Source of the DNA: UBA8337 sp038143435
Lineage (GTDB): Bacteria > Pseudomonadota > Alphaproteobacteria > RS24
Assembly (NCBI GenBank): GCA_038143435.1
Contig: JAYQLX010000001.1
Span: 1 to 64,000 of the forward strand
Length of the DNA stretch: 64,000 bases
Reading direction: 5' to 3'
In this document: in pieces, positions 14,462-24,550 of the stretch
Layout: each line of letters opens with the position of its first letter
Position numbering within the stretch: position 1 is the first letter of the stretch
Made by a program: the position numbers and the translations under genes
The notes under the pieces: generated by a model
Seen by the model: only the letters and a program-made list of their open reading frames with translations
Database searches by the model: none
Told to the model about the DNA's origin: nothing

Positions 14462-15730
14462 TTAACCGGCAGCCTCCGCGTCAAGGCCGTAAGCGGCATG
14501 CAGCGCGCGCACGGCCGGTTCCACATAATCAGCGTCAATTAACACTGAAATTTTAATCTCCGATGTCGAAATCACATGAATATTGATGTCTTGCTCGGCC
14601 AATTCGCGGAACATTTTTTGCGCCACACCGGCATGGCTGCGCATGCCGACACCGATAATGGAAATTTTTGCCATATCGGGGGCGCTTTGCAATTGGCGGT
14701 ATTCCAACGCCTGTTGTTCCGCTTCAATCACTTTCACGGCGCGGTCAATTTCATCTTGCGATACGGTAAAAGTGACGTCAGTGGTTTTGCCGTCGGGCGA
14801 CATGTTTTGCACAATCATATCGACATTGACCGCGGCATCGGCAAGCGGGCCGAAAATCTGCGCCGCCACGCCGGGTCGGTCGGGCACGCCCAATAGGGTC
14901 AGCTTGGCTTCATTGCGGGCATAGGCAATGCCGCTGACAATCTCATGTTCCATAATCTCATCCTCATCACAGATAAGCGTGCCGACTATATCATCTGCCG
15001 CCATTTTTTCGAACTTTGCATCATTTGGGGCGTCAAAGCTCGAGCGCACTTGCAAGCGCACATGATGGCTCATCGCCAATTCGACCGAGCGCGTTTGCAG
15101 CACTTTCGCCCCCAAAGAGGCCATTTCCAGCATTTCTTCATACGAAATACGGTGCATTTTTTGCGCCGCCGGCACCATGCGCGGGTCGGTGGTGTAAACG
15201 CCATCGACGTCAGTATAAATATCGCAGCGATCGGCCTTTAAAGCGGCCGCCACCGCCACGGCGCTGGTATCAGAGCCGCCGCGCCCCAAAGTGGTGATGC
15301 GCCCATTGCTGCTGACGCCTTGAAAACCGGCAATCACCGCCACGCGGCCTTCTTTGAACTGTTCTTCCATCGCCGCGACATCAATATGCTGAATGCGCGC
15401 CGCGCCATGCACATCGCTGGTTTTCATGGCGATTTGCCAGCCCAACCAGCTGCGCGCAGCAATGCCTAAATCCTGCAAAGCCATAGCCAAAAGCCCCACA
15501 CTGACTTGCTCGCCGGCCGATACCACAACATCATATTCGCGCGCATCATGCAGCCGCGCCACATCACGGGTCAGCCCGACCAGCCGATTGGTCTCGCCCG
15601 ACATGGCCGACACCACAACCGCCACTTCATGACCGGCCTCGACCTCGCGCGCCACATGCGCGGCGACATTGCGGATACGGTCAATATCACCGACCGACGT
15701 GCCGCCAAATTTCATGACCAAACGTGCCAT
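14462..15730 (-). CDS. lysC: Aspartate kinase
   Basis: This 422-aa aspartokinase phosphorylates aspartate, the entry step to Lys, Thr, Met and diaminopimelate. The N-terminal kinase domain begins VMKFGGTSVGDIDRIRNVA, and GRGGSDTSAVAVA with TDVDGVYTTDPR follow. The last 150 or so residues carry two ACT domains, with VPDRPGVAAQIF and GVGMRSHAGVAQKMF, which bind the inhibitory amino acids. The length fits the single-function class with tandem ACT domains. It is divergent from ubiG. ptsP follows 36 nt downstream. Confidence 0.96.
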   Translation of the reverse strand: MARLVMKFGGTSVGDIDRIRNVAAHVAREVEAGHEVAVVVSAMSGETNRLVGLTRDVARLHDAREYDVVVSAGEQVSVGLLAMALQDLGIAARSWLGWQIAMKTSDVHGAARIQHIDVAAMEEQFKEGRVAVIAGFQGVSSNGRITTLGRGGSDTSAVAVAAALKADRCDIYTDVDGVYTTDPRMVPAAQKMHRISYEEMLEMASLGAKVLQTRSVELAMSHHVRLQVRSSFDAPNDAKFEKMAADDIVGTLICDEDEIMEHEIVSGIAYARNEAKLTLLGVPDRPGVAAQIFGPLADAAVNVDMIVQNMSPDGKTTDVTFTVSQDEIDRAVKVIEAEQQALEYRQLQSAPDMAKISIIGVGMRSHAGVAQKMFRELAEQDINIHVISTSEIKISVLIDADYVEPAVRALHAAYGLDAEAAG

Positions 15731-15833
15731 TGCCTCTTTCGCGTTTTCTTTCGCTTCAATCGCGCCTATATAGGGCGTAAGGGAGCGCCTGCATAGTCAA
15801 AACAGCATGCGGCCGGTTTGAAAAGGAAGCGAG

Positions 15834-16598
15834 ATGAGCGAAAGCGGTCAGGCAGAAGAAATGCCGAGCACCACGATTGACCCCGATGAATTGGCCAAAT
15901 TTACCGCTATGGCGGAAGATTGGTGGAACCCGCATGGCCAATTCAAACCCTTGCATAAATTCAACCCGACCCGGCTGGCTTATATTCGCGATAAATTATG
16001 CGCCCATTTTAACCGCGACCCGCATGCCGACAAGCCGCTGCAGGGCCTGCGCCTGTTGGATATTGGTTGCGGCGGCGGCTTGCTGAGCGAACCGATGGCG
16101 CGGCTCGGGGTGGATGTGGTCGGGGCCGATGCGGCGGAAGCCAATATCAAAACCGCCGCTTTGCATGCCGAACAACAAGGTTTGACAATCGATTATCGCG
16201 CCGTCACTGCCGAGCAATTGGTCGTTAAAGGCGAAACATTTGACGCCATTTTGAACATGGAAGTCATCGAACATGTCGCCGACCCGCAAGCCTTTATGAA
16301 CGCCTGCGGGCAATTAATGAAACCCGATGCCATCATGTTTCTGGCCACTTTGAACCGCACTTTAAAAGCTTTTGCGCTGGCCATTGTGGGAGCTGAATAT
16401 GTGTTGCGCTGGCTGCCGCGCGGCACCCATGAATGGGACAAATTCATCACCCCGAAAGAATTGGAAAATATCGCCGATAAAGCCGGTCTTGAGCTTTTTA
16501 CCTCAACCGGTGTGAGCTTTAACCCGCTGACCGATAAATGGCGTCAAAGCGGTGATATGAGTGTCAATTATATGGGCGTGACCCGCAAAGCGTCTTAA
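15834..16598 (+). CDS. ubiG: Ubiquinone biosynthesis O-methyltransferase
   Basis: This 254-aa UbiG catalyses both O-methylations of ubiquinone synthesis. The N-terminus has the family signature: ELAKFTAMAEDWWNPHGQFKPLH, shown here in part as AEDWWNPHGQ, followed by NPTRLAYI. The SAM-binding motif is LLDIGCGGGLLSEPMARLG, and motif II contains NMEVIEHVADP. The late block RGTHEWDKFITP is typical of UbiG. A ribosome-binding site AAGGAAGCGAG precedes the ATG. It is divergent from lysC. With coq4 at 56.2 kb it indicates an aerobic ubiquinone chain. Confidence 0.95.
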   Translation: MSESGQAEEMPSTTIDPDELAKFTAMAEDWWNPHGQFKPLHKFNPTRLAYIRDKLCAHFNRDPHADKPLQGLRLLDIGCGGGLLSEPMARLGVDVVGADAAEANIKTAALHAEQQGLTIDYRAVTAEQLVVKGETFDAILNMEVIEHVADPQAFMNACGQLMKPDAIMFLATLNRTLKAFALAIVGAEYVLRWLPRGTHEWDKFITPKELENIADKAGLELFTSTGVSFNPLTDKWRQSGDMSVNYMGVTRKAS

Positions 16599-16617
16599 CT
16601 GAGCCGGTGAAACAGGG

Positions 16618-17456
16618 CTAATCTTGTCCCTGCCCGCCTTGCGGCAAGGCATAGGCCGCGCCATGCGCCAGCGCCGGAATTTGTCGCCGCGCTTTGTCGG
16701 ACAACGCCATATCCATTTCGGCGATAATCACCTCATCATCGTCTGACGCTTCTGCCAAAATTTCGCCCCACGGGTCAATTATCAGGCTGTGGCCATAAGT
16801 TTCGCGGCCATTTTCATGGACGCTCCGATTTGTGCCGGTGCGACGATAAAACAGCCGGTTTCAATGGCGCGGGCGCGCAGCAAAATATGCCAATGCGCTA
16901 CGCCGGTTTGTTTGGTAAAGGCCGACGGCACGAAAATCACCTGCGCTTGGGCTTCGGCCAAGCGGCGATACAGCGCCGGAAAGCGCACATCATAGCAAAT
17001 GCTCAAGCCCAATGAGACACCATCGGCTTTGGTGACGACCAGCGTGTCACCGGCTTGATAGGTCGCGCTTTCGCGATGGCTTTCACCGTTTTCCAAAGCC
17101 ACATCAAACATGTGAATTTTGTCATATTGCGCCTGCACCGTGCCGTCCGGAGCTATCAGCAAGGAACGATTGACTGCCTTATCGCTGTTTTCATCAGCCA
17201 AAATCATCGAGCCGATAAGCAGAAAAATATCGTTTTCTTTCGCCATATGGCACAGCGCCGCCAGCACTTGACTGTCGGCCTGGTGTTCCAAACGCGCCTG
17301 CATGGCTTTGCGGTTTTTTTCCATAAAGCTGCAAGTCTCGGGCAAGGCGACCAAACGCGCGCCTTGCGCAACCGCTTGTTCCACCCGCGCCGCAATAACC
17401 GGCAAATTATCGGCCGGATCGCACGCAGTGGTCATTTGCACACAAGCGATTTTCAT
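16618..17456 (-). CDS. Carbon-nitrogen hydrolase, Nit family (frame broken)
   Basis: This is a nitrilase-superfamily amidase of the Nit1/Nit2 type. Such proteins clear deaminated glutathione or omega-amides. The catalytic triad is visible: Glu in VALPETCSF, Lys in YDKIHMFDV, and Cys in GLSICYDVRFPALYR. The reading frame fails near 16810-16820. One extra G in a GG run restores QIGSVHENGRETYGHSLIIDPWG and a normal end at 16618, 279 aa in all. It sits next to comF, as in other alphaproteobacteria, where grxC often lies between them; no grxC is present here. The exact substrate is not resolvable. Confidence 0.85.
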
Positions 17457-17472
17457 CTTGCTTTCCGCCCCT

Positions 17473-18243
17473 TTAAACGTGTTCGGGCAACACCACGCGC
17501 GCTGCCGTCACCACATTAATAGGCGCGACACCGGCGCGACGCAAGACGCGCGCCATCGCCTCGACCGTGGCATCGGTGGTCAGCACATCATCGACAATCA
17601 CCACGGCACGGCCTTTGAGCCTGTGCTTTTGGCTGTCCGGCACGGCGAAAGCGCCGCGCAAATTGCGTTTGCGGCCGGCCCGCGTGAGGCCGATTTGCTG
17701 GCGCGTCGGGCGAATGCGGGACACCGCTTCAAGCGCCATGCTTTGCCCGCTCAATTCACCAATATGGCGACATAATTCTGCCGATTGATTGAACCGCCAC
17801 CATAAGAGCCGCCGCCTGTGCAAGGGCACGGGCAGCAATAAGGCATGGCGCGGCAGCATATGCGGCAGGCGGCTATATATGAGCCGCGCCAAAAGCTGCG
17901 CCAATTCCGGTCGGTCGCCAAACTTCATGCGTTTGATGACCGCCGCACCGCTATCCTTATAGGCAAAGACGGCGCGCGCCTGATCATAGGGCGGCGGCTG
18001 GGCCCGCGCCAAAGGGCTGATGGTCTCCTCGCCCAGATCAATCGGCATGGGCAGACCGGTGCGCCGACATACCGGCCCGGAAATGAATTGAATATTGCGC
18101 CGGCACGCCGCGCACAGCCCGTCATCGCCGGCCACCGGTTTCAAGCAAACCGGACAAGCAGGTGGCACCAAAGCATTGGCGAGCCAAGAAAGCGGTGTGC
18201 GGCGGCTCTGATTTATCATTGTTTTTAAAGCCATCAATGTCAT
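17473..18243 (-). CDS. comF: ComF family protein
   Basis: This is a ComF-type phosphoribosyltransferase-fold protein, linked in some bacteria to DNA uptake. The N-terminal zinc-ribbon-like part has paired cysteines (PPACPVCLKP and LCAACRRN). The PRPP-binding loop is VVIVDDVLTTDATVEA near the C-terminus, preceded by RIRPTRQQIGLTRAGRKRNLRGAF. The frame is open upstream to 18333, but that part overlaps the divergent methyltransferase gene. ATG at 18243 is chosen, and ATGs at 18234 and 18219 are alternatives. It is 16 nt upstream of the Nit-family gene and in the same direction. Confidence 0.88.
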   Translation of the reverse strand: MTLMALKTMINQSRRTPLSWLANALVPPACPVCLKPVAGDDGLCAACRRNIQFISGPVCRRTGLPMPIDLGEETISPLARAQPPPYDQARAVFAYKDSGAAVIKRMKFGDRPELAQLLARLIYSRLPHMLPRHALLLPVPLHRRRLLWWRFNQSAELCRHIGELSGQSMALEAVSRIRPTRQQIGLTRAGRKRNLRGAFAVPDSQKHRLKGRAVVIVDDVLTTDATVEAMARVLRRAGVAPINVVTAARVVLPEHV

Positions 18244-18253
18244 ATTGCCCGCT

Positions 18254-19144
18254 ATGAGCCGAGAAGTCCCGCAGATATTTGACCGCTTGCGCTTGCGCCA
18301 AAACCGCACGCGCCGCGCCGCCAAGATGGCCAATTATGATTTTCTGCTGCGCCGCGCGGCGGAAGATTTGGCCGGTCGCATTGCCTTGCAAAACCGGCAA
18401 TTTGACACGGCGCTGTGCCTCGGCGCATCGGGCGGCATGTTGCGCGAGGCACTGGCGACACACGGTGGCGCACGCATCGGCCGGTTGATTGACAGTGATT
18501 TGACGCATGCCCTTGTGCCGCAAGGCGGGTTGGTGCTGGACGAAGAAAGACTGCCGATAAAAGCCCAGAGCCTTGATTTAATCGTCGCGCTTTGGGGGCT
18601 GCACCATGTCAATGATTTGCCGGGTGCTTTGCTGCAAATCCGTCATGCGCTGAAGCCCGATGGGCTGTTTCTCGCCGCCCTGCCCGGCGGCGCGACATTG
18701 GCCGAATTGCGCGCCGCTTTTCTGAATAGCGAGGCCAGTCTGCTGGGCGGGGCGCAGCCGCATATTCACCCATTTGCCGATTTGCAAGATTTGGCCGGGC
18801 TGATGCAACGCGCCGGTTTCGCCCTGCCTGTCGCCGATAGCGATATGGTGGCGGTGCGCTATCAAGAGCCGTTCAAACTGCTCGATGATTTGCGCGGCAT
18901 GGGCGAAGCCAATGTGCTGACGGCACGGCCCAAGCATTTTATGCGCCGCGATGTGCTGCGCGCCGCGCTGGCGCAATTCAGCGCCGCCACGCAAGAAGAC
19001 GGCAAGGCGGTGGCGCAATTTGAATTATGCTATTTGGCCGGTTGGGCGCCGCATGAGCGGCACGGCGAAAGACATAAGGAAGGCGAGCCAATTAACCGTT
19101 TTGACGAGACCGCCCTGCCCGATAAAGCTGAGCCAAAAAACTAA
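18254..19144 (+). CDS. SAM-dependent methyltransferase, NDUFAF5/BioC-like
   Basis: This roughly 296-aa class I methyltransferase resembles the BioC/NDUFAF5 group often found next to comF in Alphaproteobacteria. Motif I is degenerate but recognisable in ALCLGASGGMLREAL. The conserved LDLIVALWGLHHVNDLPGAL motif and the NDUFAF5-like stretch GGAQPHIHPFADLQDLAGLM follow. ATG at 18254 is preferred to the TTG at 18245. The C-terminal tail after about residue 270 is charged and probably disordered. It converges on mutT with a 4-nt overlap of stop codons. The substrate is unknown; the mitochondrial relative acts on a complex I subunit. Confidence 0.83.
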   Translation: MSREVPQIFDRLRLRQNRTRRAAKMANYDFLLRRAAEDLAGRIALQNRQFDTALCLGASGGMLREALATHGGARIGRLIDSDLTHALVPQGGLVLDEERLPIKAQSLDLIVALWGLHHVNDLPGALLQIRHALKPDGLFLAALPGGATLAELRAAFLNSEASLLGGAQPHIHPFADLQDLAGLMQRAGFALPVADSDMVAVRYQEPFKLLDDLRGMGEANVLTARPKHFMRRDVLRAALAQFSAATQEDGKAVAQFELCYLAGWAPHERHGERHKEGEPINRFDETALPDKAEPKN

Positions 19145-19533
19145 ACCGCGTCGCGCAAGGCCGCAATCAGCGGCTTATCGGCGGGCGGCATGGGCAGGTC
19201 AAATAAATCGCGCGGGCGCAGCCATTTCGTATTTTGGCCTTCGCGCGGCACAATTTGCCCGTCCCATTTGCGACACACATAAAGCGGCATAAGCAAGTGG
19301 AAATCATCATAAGCATGGCTGGCAAAGCTTAATGGCGCCAGACACGCGGCCGTCACATCAACGGACAGCTCTTCTTTCAATTCGCGTATCAGCGCCGCCT
19401 CGGGCGTTTCATCGGCCTCAACTTTGCCGCCCGGAAACTCCCATAGGCCGGCCATGTTTTTGCCGGCGGGACGCTCGGCCACCAAAACGCGGCCATCGCC
19501 ATCAACCAGCGCGCAGGCCACCACCAAAATCAT
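19141..19533 (-). CDS. mutT: MutT-type NUDIX hydrolase (8-oxo-dGTP diphosphatase)
   Basis: This is a 130-aa NUDIX protein. The Nudix box is complete: GGKVEADETPEAALIREL followed by KEEL, preceded by LWEFP, as in MutT. The family hydrolyses 8-oxo-dGTP and so limits oxidative mutation. The frame is open further upstream, but ATG 19533 lies 1 nt after the argJ stop and starts the typical first strand (MILVVACALVDGDGRVLVAERP). The argJ-mutT order is common in Alphaproteobacteria. The product call is strong at family level; substrate specificity is inferred. Confidence 0.88.
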   Translation of the reverse strand: MILVVACALVDGDGRVLVAERPAGKNMAGLWEFPGGKVEADETPEAALIRELKEELSVDVTAACLAPLSFASHAYDDFHLLMPLYVCRKWDGQIVPREGQNTKWLRPRDLFDLPMPPADKPLIAALRDAV

Positions 19534-19534
19534 A

Positions 19535-20788
19535 TTAGCTGCGATAGTCGGCATTGATGGAAATATAGCCATGCGTCAAATCGCTGGCCCAAATACGCGC
19601 TTGCCCCGCGCCCTTGCCGCTTTTCATGCCGACATTGACGGCAATGGATATTTCCTTGCCCTTCATATGGCGCGCCACAGGCGCTTCTTTATAGCCGGGC
19701 ACGACCTTGCCGTTCCGCGCCACTTTGACCCCGCCAATGGAAATGGCCAATTTATCGCGCGCGGCTTTTTCGCCCGATTTGCCGACCGCCATGACAATGC
19801 GTCCCCAATTGGCATCGGCGCCGGCAATGGCGGTTTTCACCAAAGGCGAATTGCCAATGGCCAGCGCAATTTGGCGCGCCGCCGCATTATTTTCAGCGCC
19901 GCTGACTTCAATGGTCATGAGTTTGGTAATGCCCTCGCCATCGCGCGCCACTTGCTGCGCGAGATCTTGCATGAGGTCCGACAAGGCTTTTTTGAACGCG
20001 GCCAGCCTTTTATCGTCAGCGCTTTTTATCGTCGCGCCGTTTATCGGCTTGGCGCCGGTGGCGACCAGCAAACACGTATCCGAGGTTGAGGTGTCGCCAT
20101 CAACGGTGACGCAGTTGAAACTCTCAGCATTGGCAGCGCTCAATAATTTTTTCAAAACCCCAACCGGCAAAGCGGCATCGGTGAAAACAAAAGCCAGCAT
20201 GGTCGCCATATCGGGCGCAATCATGCCCGAGCCTTTGGCAATGCCGGTCAAGGTTATCGTCTGATTGCCAAATTTGGCACTGGCGCTGGCCAATTTGGGA
20301 AATGTGTCGGTTGTCATAATGGCGCGCGCCGCGGCTTGCCAATCGGCCATGCCATCGGCTTCTTCAAGCGCTTTGAGCAGCGGCGCGGTTTCCAGCACTT
20401 CGCCAATGACACCGGTGGAGGCGACCAAAACATCATGCGGCGCGCAGCTGATTTTTTGGGCCGCCGCCTTTGCCGTCAGCGCCGCCGCTTTGGCTCCGGC
20501 CGCGCCGGTAAAAGCATTGGCATTACCGGCATTGACCAAAATGGCGCGCGCCCGACCCTTTGTCGCGGCCAAATGAGCGCGCGATAAATCGACCGCCGCC
20601 GATGGCATTTTTGAGCGGGTGAACACACCGGCAATGCGGGCCGTTTTGTCCAGCTCAACCAGCAGCACATCATCGCGGCCCTTATAGCGCGCGCCACTGG
20701 CCATTGCGCTCAAGCGCATGCCAGAAAGGGCTTTCGGCTTGGCGGTTTTTTTCGGCGCCAAAGGCGAAACGGGTAATTTCTTCACCAT
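19535..20788 (-). CDS. argJ: Bifunctional glutamate N-acetyltransferase / amino-acid acetyltransferase
   Basis: This 417-aa ArgJ moves the acetyl group from N-acetylornithine to glutamate in the cyclic arginine pathway. The self-cleavage site and nucleophile are in KGSGMIAPDMATML, where the protein splits before the Thr into alpha and beta chains. Upstream, STGVIGEVL forms the oxyanion region, and CVTVDGDTSTSDT is conserved in the beta chain. The length is normal. It lies downstream of the peptidyl-prolyl isomerase gene (21 nt) and upstream of mutT (1 nt), so the three are likely one transcript. Confidence 0.94.
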   Translation of the reverse strand: MVKKLPVSPLAPKKTAKPKALSGMRLSAMASGARYKGRDDVLLVELDKTARIAGVFTRSKMPSAAVDLSRAHLAATKGRARAILVNAGNANAFTGAAGAKAAALTAKAAAQKISCAPHDVLVASTGVIGEVLETAPLLKALEEADGMADWQAAARAIMTTDTFPKLASASAKFGNQTITLTGIAKGSGMIAPDMATMLAFVFTDAALPVGVLKKLLSAANAESFNCVTVDGDTSTSDTCLLVATGAKPINGATIKSADDKRLAAFKKALSDLMQDLAQQVARDGEGITKLMTIEVSGAENNAAARQIALAIGNSPLVKTAIAGADANWGRIVMAVGKSGEKAARDKLAISIGGVKVARNGKVVPGYKEAPVARHMKGKEISIAVNVGMKSGKGAGQARIWASDLTHGYISINADYRS

Positions 20789-20809
20789 AATGTCCCTTAT
20801 ATATCCGGC

Positions 20810-21637
20810 CTATTCGGCGCTCGGCGCAATATTGACGAATTTCACATCCGCCCCTTTGCGCATCTCGTCATAAATTTCGCGCCGCGCTTCACTGATGAGA
20901 ATTTGAAAATTTGGTCGCGCACTTCATCCAAAGGCGGGGTCGGTTTGCTGCGGCGGTCTTCCAATTTAATGACATGCCAACCGAATTGGGTTTTCACCGG
21001 CGCGGAAATTTTGCCCTTTTTCAGCTTAAAGCGGCTTCGGAAAACGGCGCCACCATGGCGTCTTTGTCGAAATAGCCGAGATCGCCGCCACCGGCACCGC
21101 TCGGACCTTTCGAGCGTGATTTTGCCAATTCGATAAAATCGCCGCCATTTTTAATTGCGGCAATCACCGCTTCGGCTTCTTCGCGCGTGTCGAGCAAAAT
21201 ATGCCGCGCGCGCACTTCTTCTTGTTTCGGTCCGGCGACAATATTGTCTTGAAAATATTCTTCAACCCGCTTCTTCGGTGACGCGCTGCATCAGCTTTTG
21301 GCCGACAAAGACATCTTGCAGGGCTTTTTGTTTCATAAAATCAATGCGCTTGGCAACTTCGGGTGAGCTATCAAGCCCCTCATCGCGCGCCGCTTTGGCC
21401 GCCAAAATGCGGTCCACCATATAGCCGACCAGCGTTTCAAAACGCTGACGTTCCGGCAATTGGCCGACCAGACCGATAAGCTCATCTTCAGCCAATCGAA
21501 ATATCATCATAGGTAATGGCCATGCCATTGACCGTGGCCACCGTATTGGCCGGTAAGTCCTGCGCTTGCGTGCCAAAGCTTGCTAGGGACAGCGCCGAAA
21601 CCAAAATAGCTTTACCGATTGTTAACCGAAACTGCAT
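20810..21637 (-). CDS. Parvulin-type peptidyl-prolyl isomerase, exported (several frame breaks)
   Basis: This is a PpiC/SurA-like folding factor of the periplasm. The ATG at 21637 begins a signal peptide (MQFRLTIGKAILVSALSLAS, cleavage after QA). An N-terminal helical region follows, then the rotamase domain with VRARHILLDTREEAEAVI and GGGDLGYFDKDAMV. Four single-base breaks interrupt it. Extra bases lie near 21500 (ATTTCGA) and 21265 (GCGGGTT), and bases are missing near 21035 (GCTTTAA) and 20905 (ATTTTCAA). Correcting all four gives a 275-aa protein ending VKFVNIAPSAE. All four are in short runs. It is divergent from secA, a plausible pairing of export and folding. Confidence 0.82.
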
Positions 21638-21750
21638 AAATTTACCCTTTATCACTCTTTGCGCTGCATATTGACGGCGCAGGGGCGATTTAACAAGTGG
21701 TTTTGCGCGTAACAGTTTCATGTTGAAAAAGATTGAGTTTCCCGCGCCGA

Positions 21751-21779
21751 TTGACATGCGCGCCGCCGTTCCCTACATC
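21751..21779 (+). promoter_or_regulatory. Possible secA promoter
   Basis: A perfect TTGACA (21751-21756), a 17-nt spacer and TACATC (21774-21779) lie about 65 nt before the secA start codon. The -35 is ideal and the -10 is poor, so this is a moderate prediction based on consensus and position only. Confidence 0.4.
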
Positions 21780-21845
21780 AGCGTGTGGCTTTTTGGAAGC
21801 ATGATTTTCCAACCGCCGTGCCGCGCCATTTAGTGAGGGGTTTTC

Positions 21846-24491
21846 ATGCTCGGTCTTTCATCCATCGCCAAGCGCTTTTTCGGGTCTGCCAATGACCGCA
21901 AGCTGCGCCGCTATAGTGCGCGTCTGGCGCGCATAAATGCGCTGGAAGCTGATTTTGAGCAGCTTGATGACGCCGCATTAAAGGCCAAAACGCAAGAGTT
22001 CAAAACCCGCCTCGCCAATGGCGAAACGCTTGACGATATTCTTGAAGAAGCCTTTGCCGCAGTGCGCGAAGCGGCGCGCCGCACTTTGGGCCAACGCCAT
22101 TATGATGTGCAAATGATTGGCGGCATGGTGTTGCATGATGGCGCCATTTCGGAAATGAAAACCGGCGAAGGCAAAACGCTTGTCGCCACTTTGCCATGCT
22201 ATTTGAACGCCCTGTCGGGCCGCCCCGTGCATGTGGTGACGGTCAATGATTATCTCGCCCAACGCGATGCCGATTGGATGCGCGTCGTGCATGAGGCTTT
22301 GGGGTTGAGCGTCGGCTGCATTGTCCATGATATGGATGATGAAGCGCGCAAAAGCGCTTATGCGGCAGACATTACCTATGCCACCAATAATGAGCTGGGT
22401 TTTGATTATTTGCGCGACAATATGAAATATGCGCGCGCCGATATGTGCCAGCGCGGCCACGGCTTTGCCATTGTTGATGAGGTGGACAGCATTCTCATTG
22501 ACGAGGCGCGCACCCCGCTGATTATTTCCGGGCCTTTGGAAGACCGCACCGACCTCTATGTCGGCATTGATAAATTGGTTCCGCAATTGGGCGAAGACGA
22601 TTACGAATTGGACGAGAAAACCAAAACCGTCAATCTGTCAGATGACGGCAATGAGCATATGGAAAAATTGCTTATTGAAAACGGCTTTTTGGAAGAAGAC
22701 GCCTCGATTTACGACATTCAAAATGTCACGCTTGTGCATCACGTCACCAATGCGCTGCGCGCCCATATTCTGTTCCAAAAAGACCGTGATTATATTGTTC
22801 GTGGTGCCGGTGAGGCGGGTCAGGTGATTATCATTGATGAATTTACCGGCCGCATGATGGAAGGGCGGCGTTTTTCCGACGGGTTGCATCAGGCTTTGGA
22901 AGCAAAAGAAAATGTCGCCATTCAGCCGGAAAACCAAACTTTGGCCAGCATTACGTTTCAAAATTACTTCCGCCTTTATGAGACATTGTCTGGCATGACC
23001 GGCACGGCGCTGACCGAGGCGGAAGAATTTATGGATATATACGGCCTTGATGTGCTCGAAATTCCGACCAATACGGATATTGCGCGCGCCGATGAGGATG
23101 ATGCGATTTACCGCACGGCGGCCGAAAAAACCGCCGCCATTATCGACTTGGTGGAAGAATGCCAAGCCAAAAACCAGCCGGTTTTGGTCGGCACCACCTC
23201 GATTGAGAAATCAGAGGAATTGGCCGCCGCGCTGAAAGCCAAAAAGATTAAACATAATGTGCTGAATGCGCGCTATCACGAACAAGAGGCGCAAATCATC
23301 GCGCAGGCCGGTGTGCCGGGCGCGGTGACCATTGCCACCAATATGGCTGGGCGCGGCACGGATATTCAGCTGGGCGGCAATCTCGATATGCGACTGGCGC
23401 AAGAAGAAAGCGCCAATGAAGACGCGGTTAAAGCGGAAGTGGAAAAGCTGAAGGCGCAAGCGCTGGAAGCCGGTGGCCTGTGCGTTATCGGCACGGAACG
23501 CCATGAAAGCCGCCGCATTGACAATCAGCTGCGCGGCCGCTCGGGCCGTCAGGGCGACCCCGGACGCTCATGTTTTTTCTTGAGCCTTGAAGATGATTTA
23601 ATGCGCATTTTCGGCACCGACCGCATGGATAGCATGTTGCAGCGCCTCGGTCTGAAAGACGGCGAGGCGATTGTTCATCCCTGGATCAATAAGGCGTTGG
23701 AGCGCGCGCAGCAAAAAGTCGAAGCGCGCAATTTCGACATTCGCAAAAATATTTTGAAATATGATGATGTGATGAACGACCAACGCAAGGTGGTGTTTGA
23801 GCAGCGTCTGGAATTTATGGAAGCCGACAGCGTTGACGACACCATCACCATGATGCGCCATCAAACCATTGATGAGCTGGTCGAGACGCATATTCCGCCC
23901 AAAGCCTATGCCGAGCAATGGGATATGGACGGGCTCGACGCGGCGGTGAAAGATGTTTTCGCGCTCGACCTGCCGGTGCATGATTGGGCGGCGGAAGAGG
24001 GTATTGCGGACGAAGAAATTGCCGAGCGGCTTTATGATGCTTCCGACCGCTTCATGGCGGCGCGCGCCGTCGATTTGGGCCCTGACATTATTCGCCAAGT
24101 CGAAAAATCCATTTTGCTGCAAACCCTCGACCAGCATTGGCGCGAGCATCTTTTGACGCTGGAACATTTGCGCCAAATTGTCGGCCTGCGCGGGCTCGGC
24201 CAACGCGACCCGCTGGCCGAGTTCAAGCTGGAAGCCTTTACCTTGTTTTCCGATTTGCTGACCGGCCTGCGCCAAGACGTCATTCGCTATTTGAGCCGCG
24301 TGCAAATTGAAACCCGCCCGCCCGAATTGGAAGTGCCGGAAATGGAAGTGCCGCAAATGGCCGACCCGCTTGATGAGCTGGCGGAAAATAACGAAAATGG
24401 CGGTATTGATTTCGGCAAGGTCGGGCGCAACCAGCCCTGCCCCTGCGGTTCGGGCAAAAAGTTTAAACATTGCCACGGCGCGGTGCGCTAA
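21846..24491 (+). CDS. secA: Preprotein translocase ATPase SecA
   Basis: This 881-aa SecA is the motor that pushes preproteins through SecYEG. The Walker A motif is TGEGKT at about residues 106-111. The DEAD-like Walker B region is VDEVDSILIDEARTPLIISG at about 209-228. NMAGRGTDIQLGGN and RRIDNQLRGRSGRQGDPG mark the second nucleotide-binding fold. The C-terminal zinc knuckle is complete (C865, C867, C876, H877 in CPCGSGKKFKHCHG), suggesting SecB and lipid binding. There is no frame break in 2.6 kb. It is divergent from the exported isomerase gene. Confidence 0.98.
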   Translation: MLGLSSIAKRFFGSANDRKLRRYSARLARINALEADFEQLDDAALKAKTQEFKTRLANGETLDDILEEAFAAVREAARRTLGQRHYDVQMIGGMVLHDGAISEMKTGEGKTLVATLPCYLNALSGRPVHVVTVNDYLAQRDADWMRVVHEALGLSVGCIVHDMDDEARKSAYAADITYATNNELGFDYLRDNMKYARADMCQRGHGFAIVDEVDSILIDEARTPLIISGPLEDRTDLYVGIDKLVPQLGEDDYELDEKTKTVNLSDDGNEHMEKLLIENGFLEEDASIYDIQNVTLVHHVTNALRAHILFQKDRDYIVRGAGEAGQVIIIDEFTGRMMEGRRFSDGLHQALEAKENVAIQPENQTLASITFQNYFRLYETLSGMTGTALTEAEEFMDIYGLDVLEIPTNTDIARADEDDAIYRTAAEKTAAIIDLVEECQAKNQPVLVGTTSIEKSEELAAALKAKKIKHNVLNARYHEQEAQIIAQAGVPGAVTIATNMAGRGTDIQLGGNLDMRLAQEESANEDAVKAEVEKLKAQALEAGGLCVIGTERHESRRIDNQLRGRSGRQGDPGRSCFFLSLEDDLMRIFGTDRMDSMLQRLGLKDGEAIVHPWINKALERAQQKVEARNFDIRKNILKYDDVMNDQRKVVFEQRLEFMEADSVDDTITMMRHQTIDELVETHIPPKAYAEQWDMDGLDAAVKDVFALDLPVHDWAAEEGIADEEIAERLYDASDRFMAARAVDLGPDIIRQVEKSILLQTLDQHWREHLLTLEHLRQIVGLRGLGQRDPLAEFKLEAFTLFSDLLTGLRQDVIRYLSRVQIETRPPELEVPEMEVPQMADPLDELAENNENGGIDFGKVGRNQPCPCGSGKKFKHCHGAVR

Positions 24492-24550
24492 AGATTTTCT
24501 TGCCAAAACCGGCGCCCTGATTTTGACTGTTGCCCAATAGGGAGACCGTT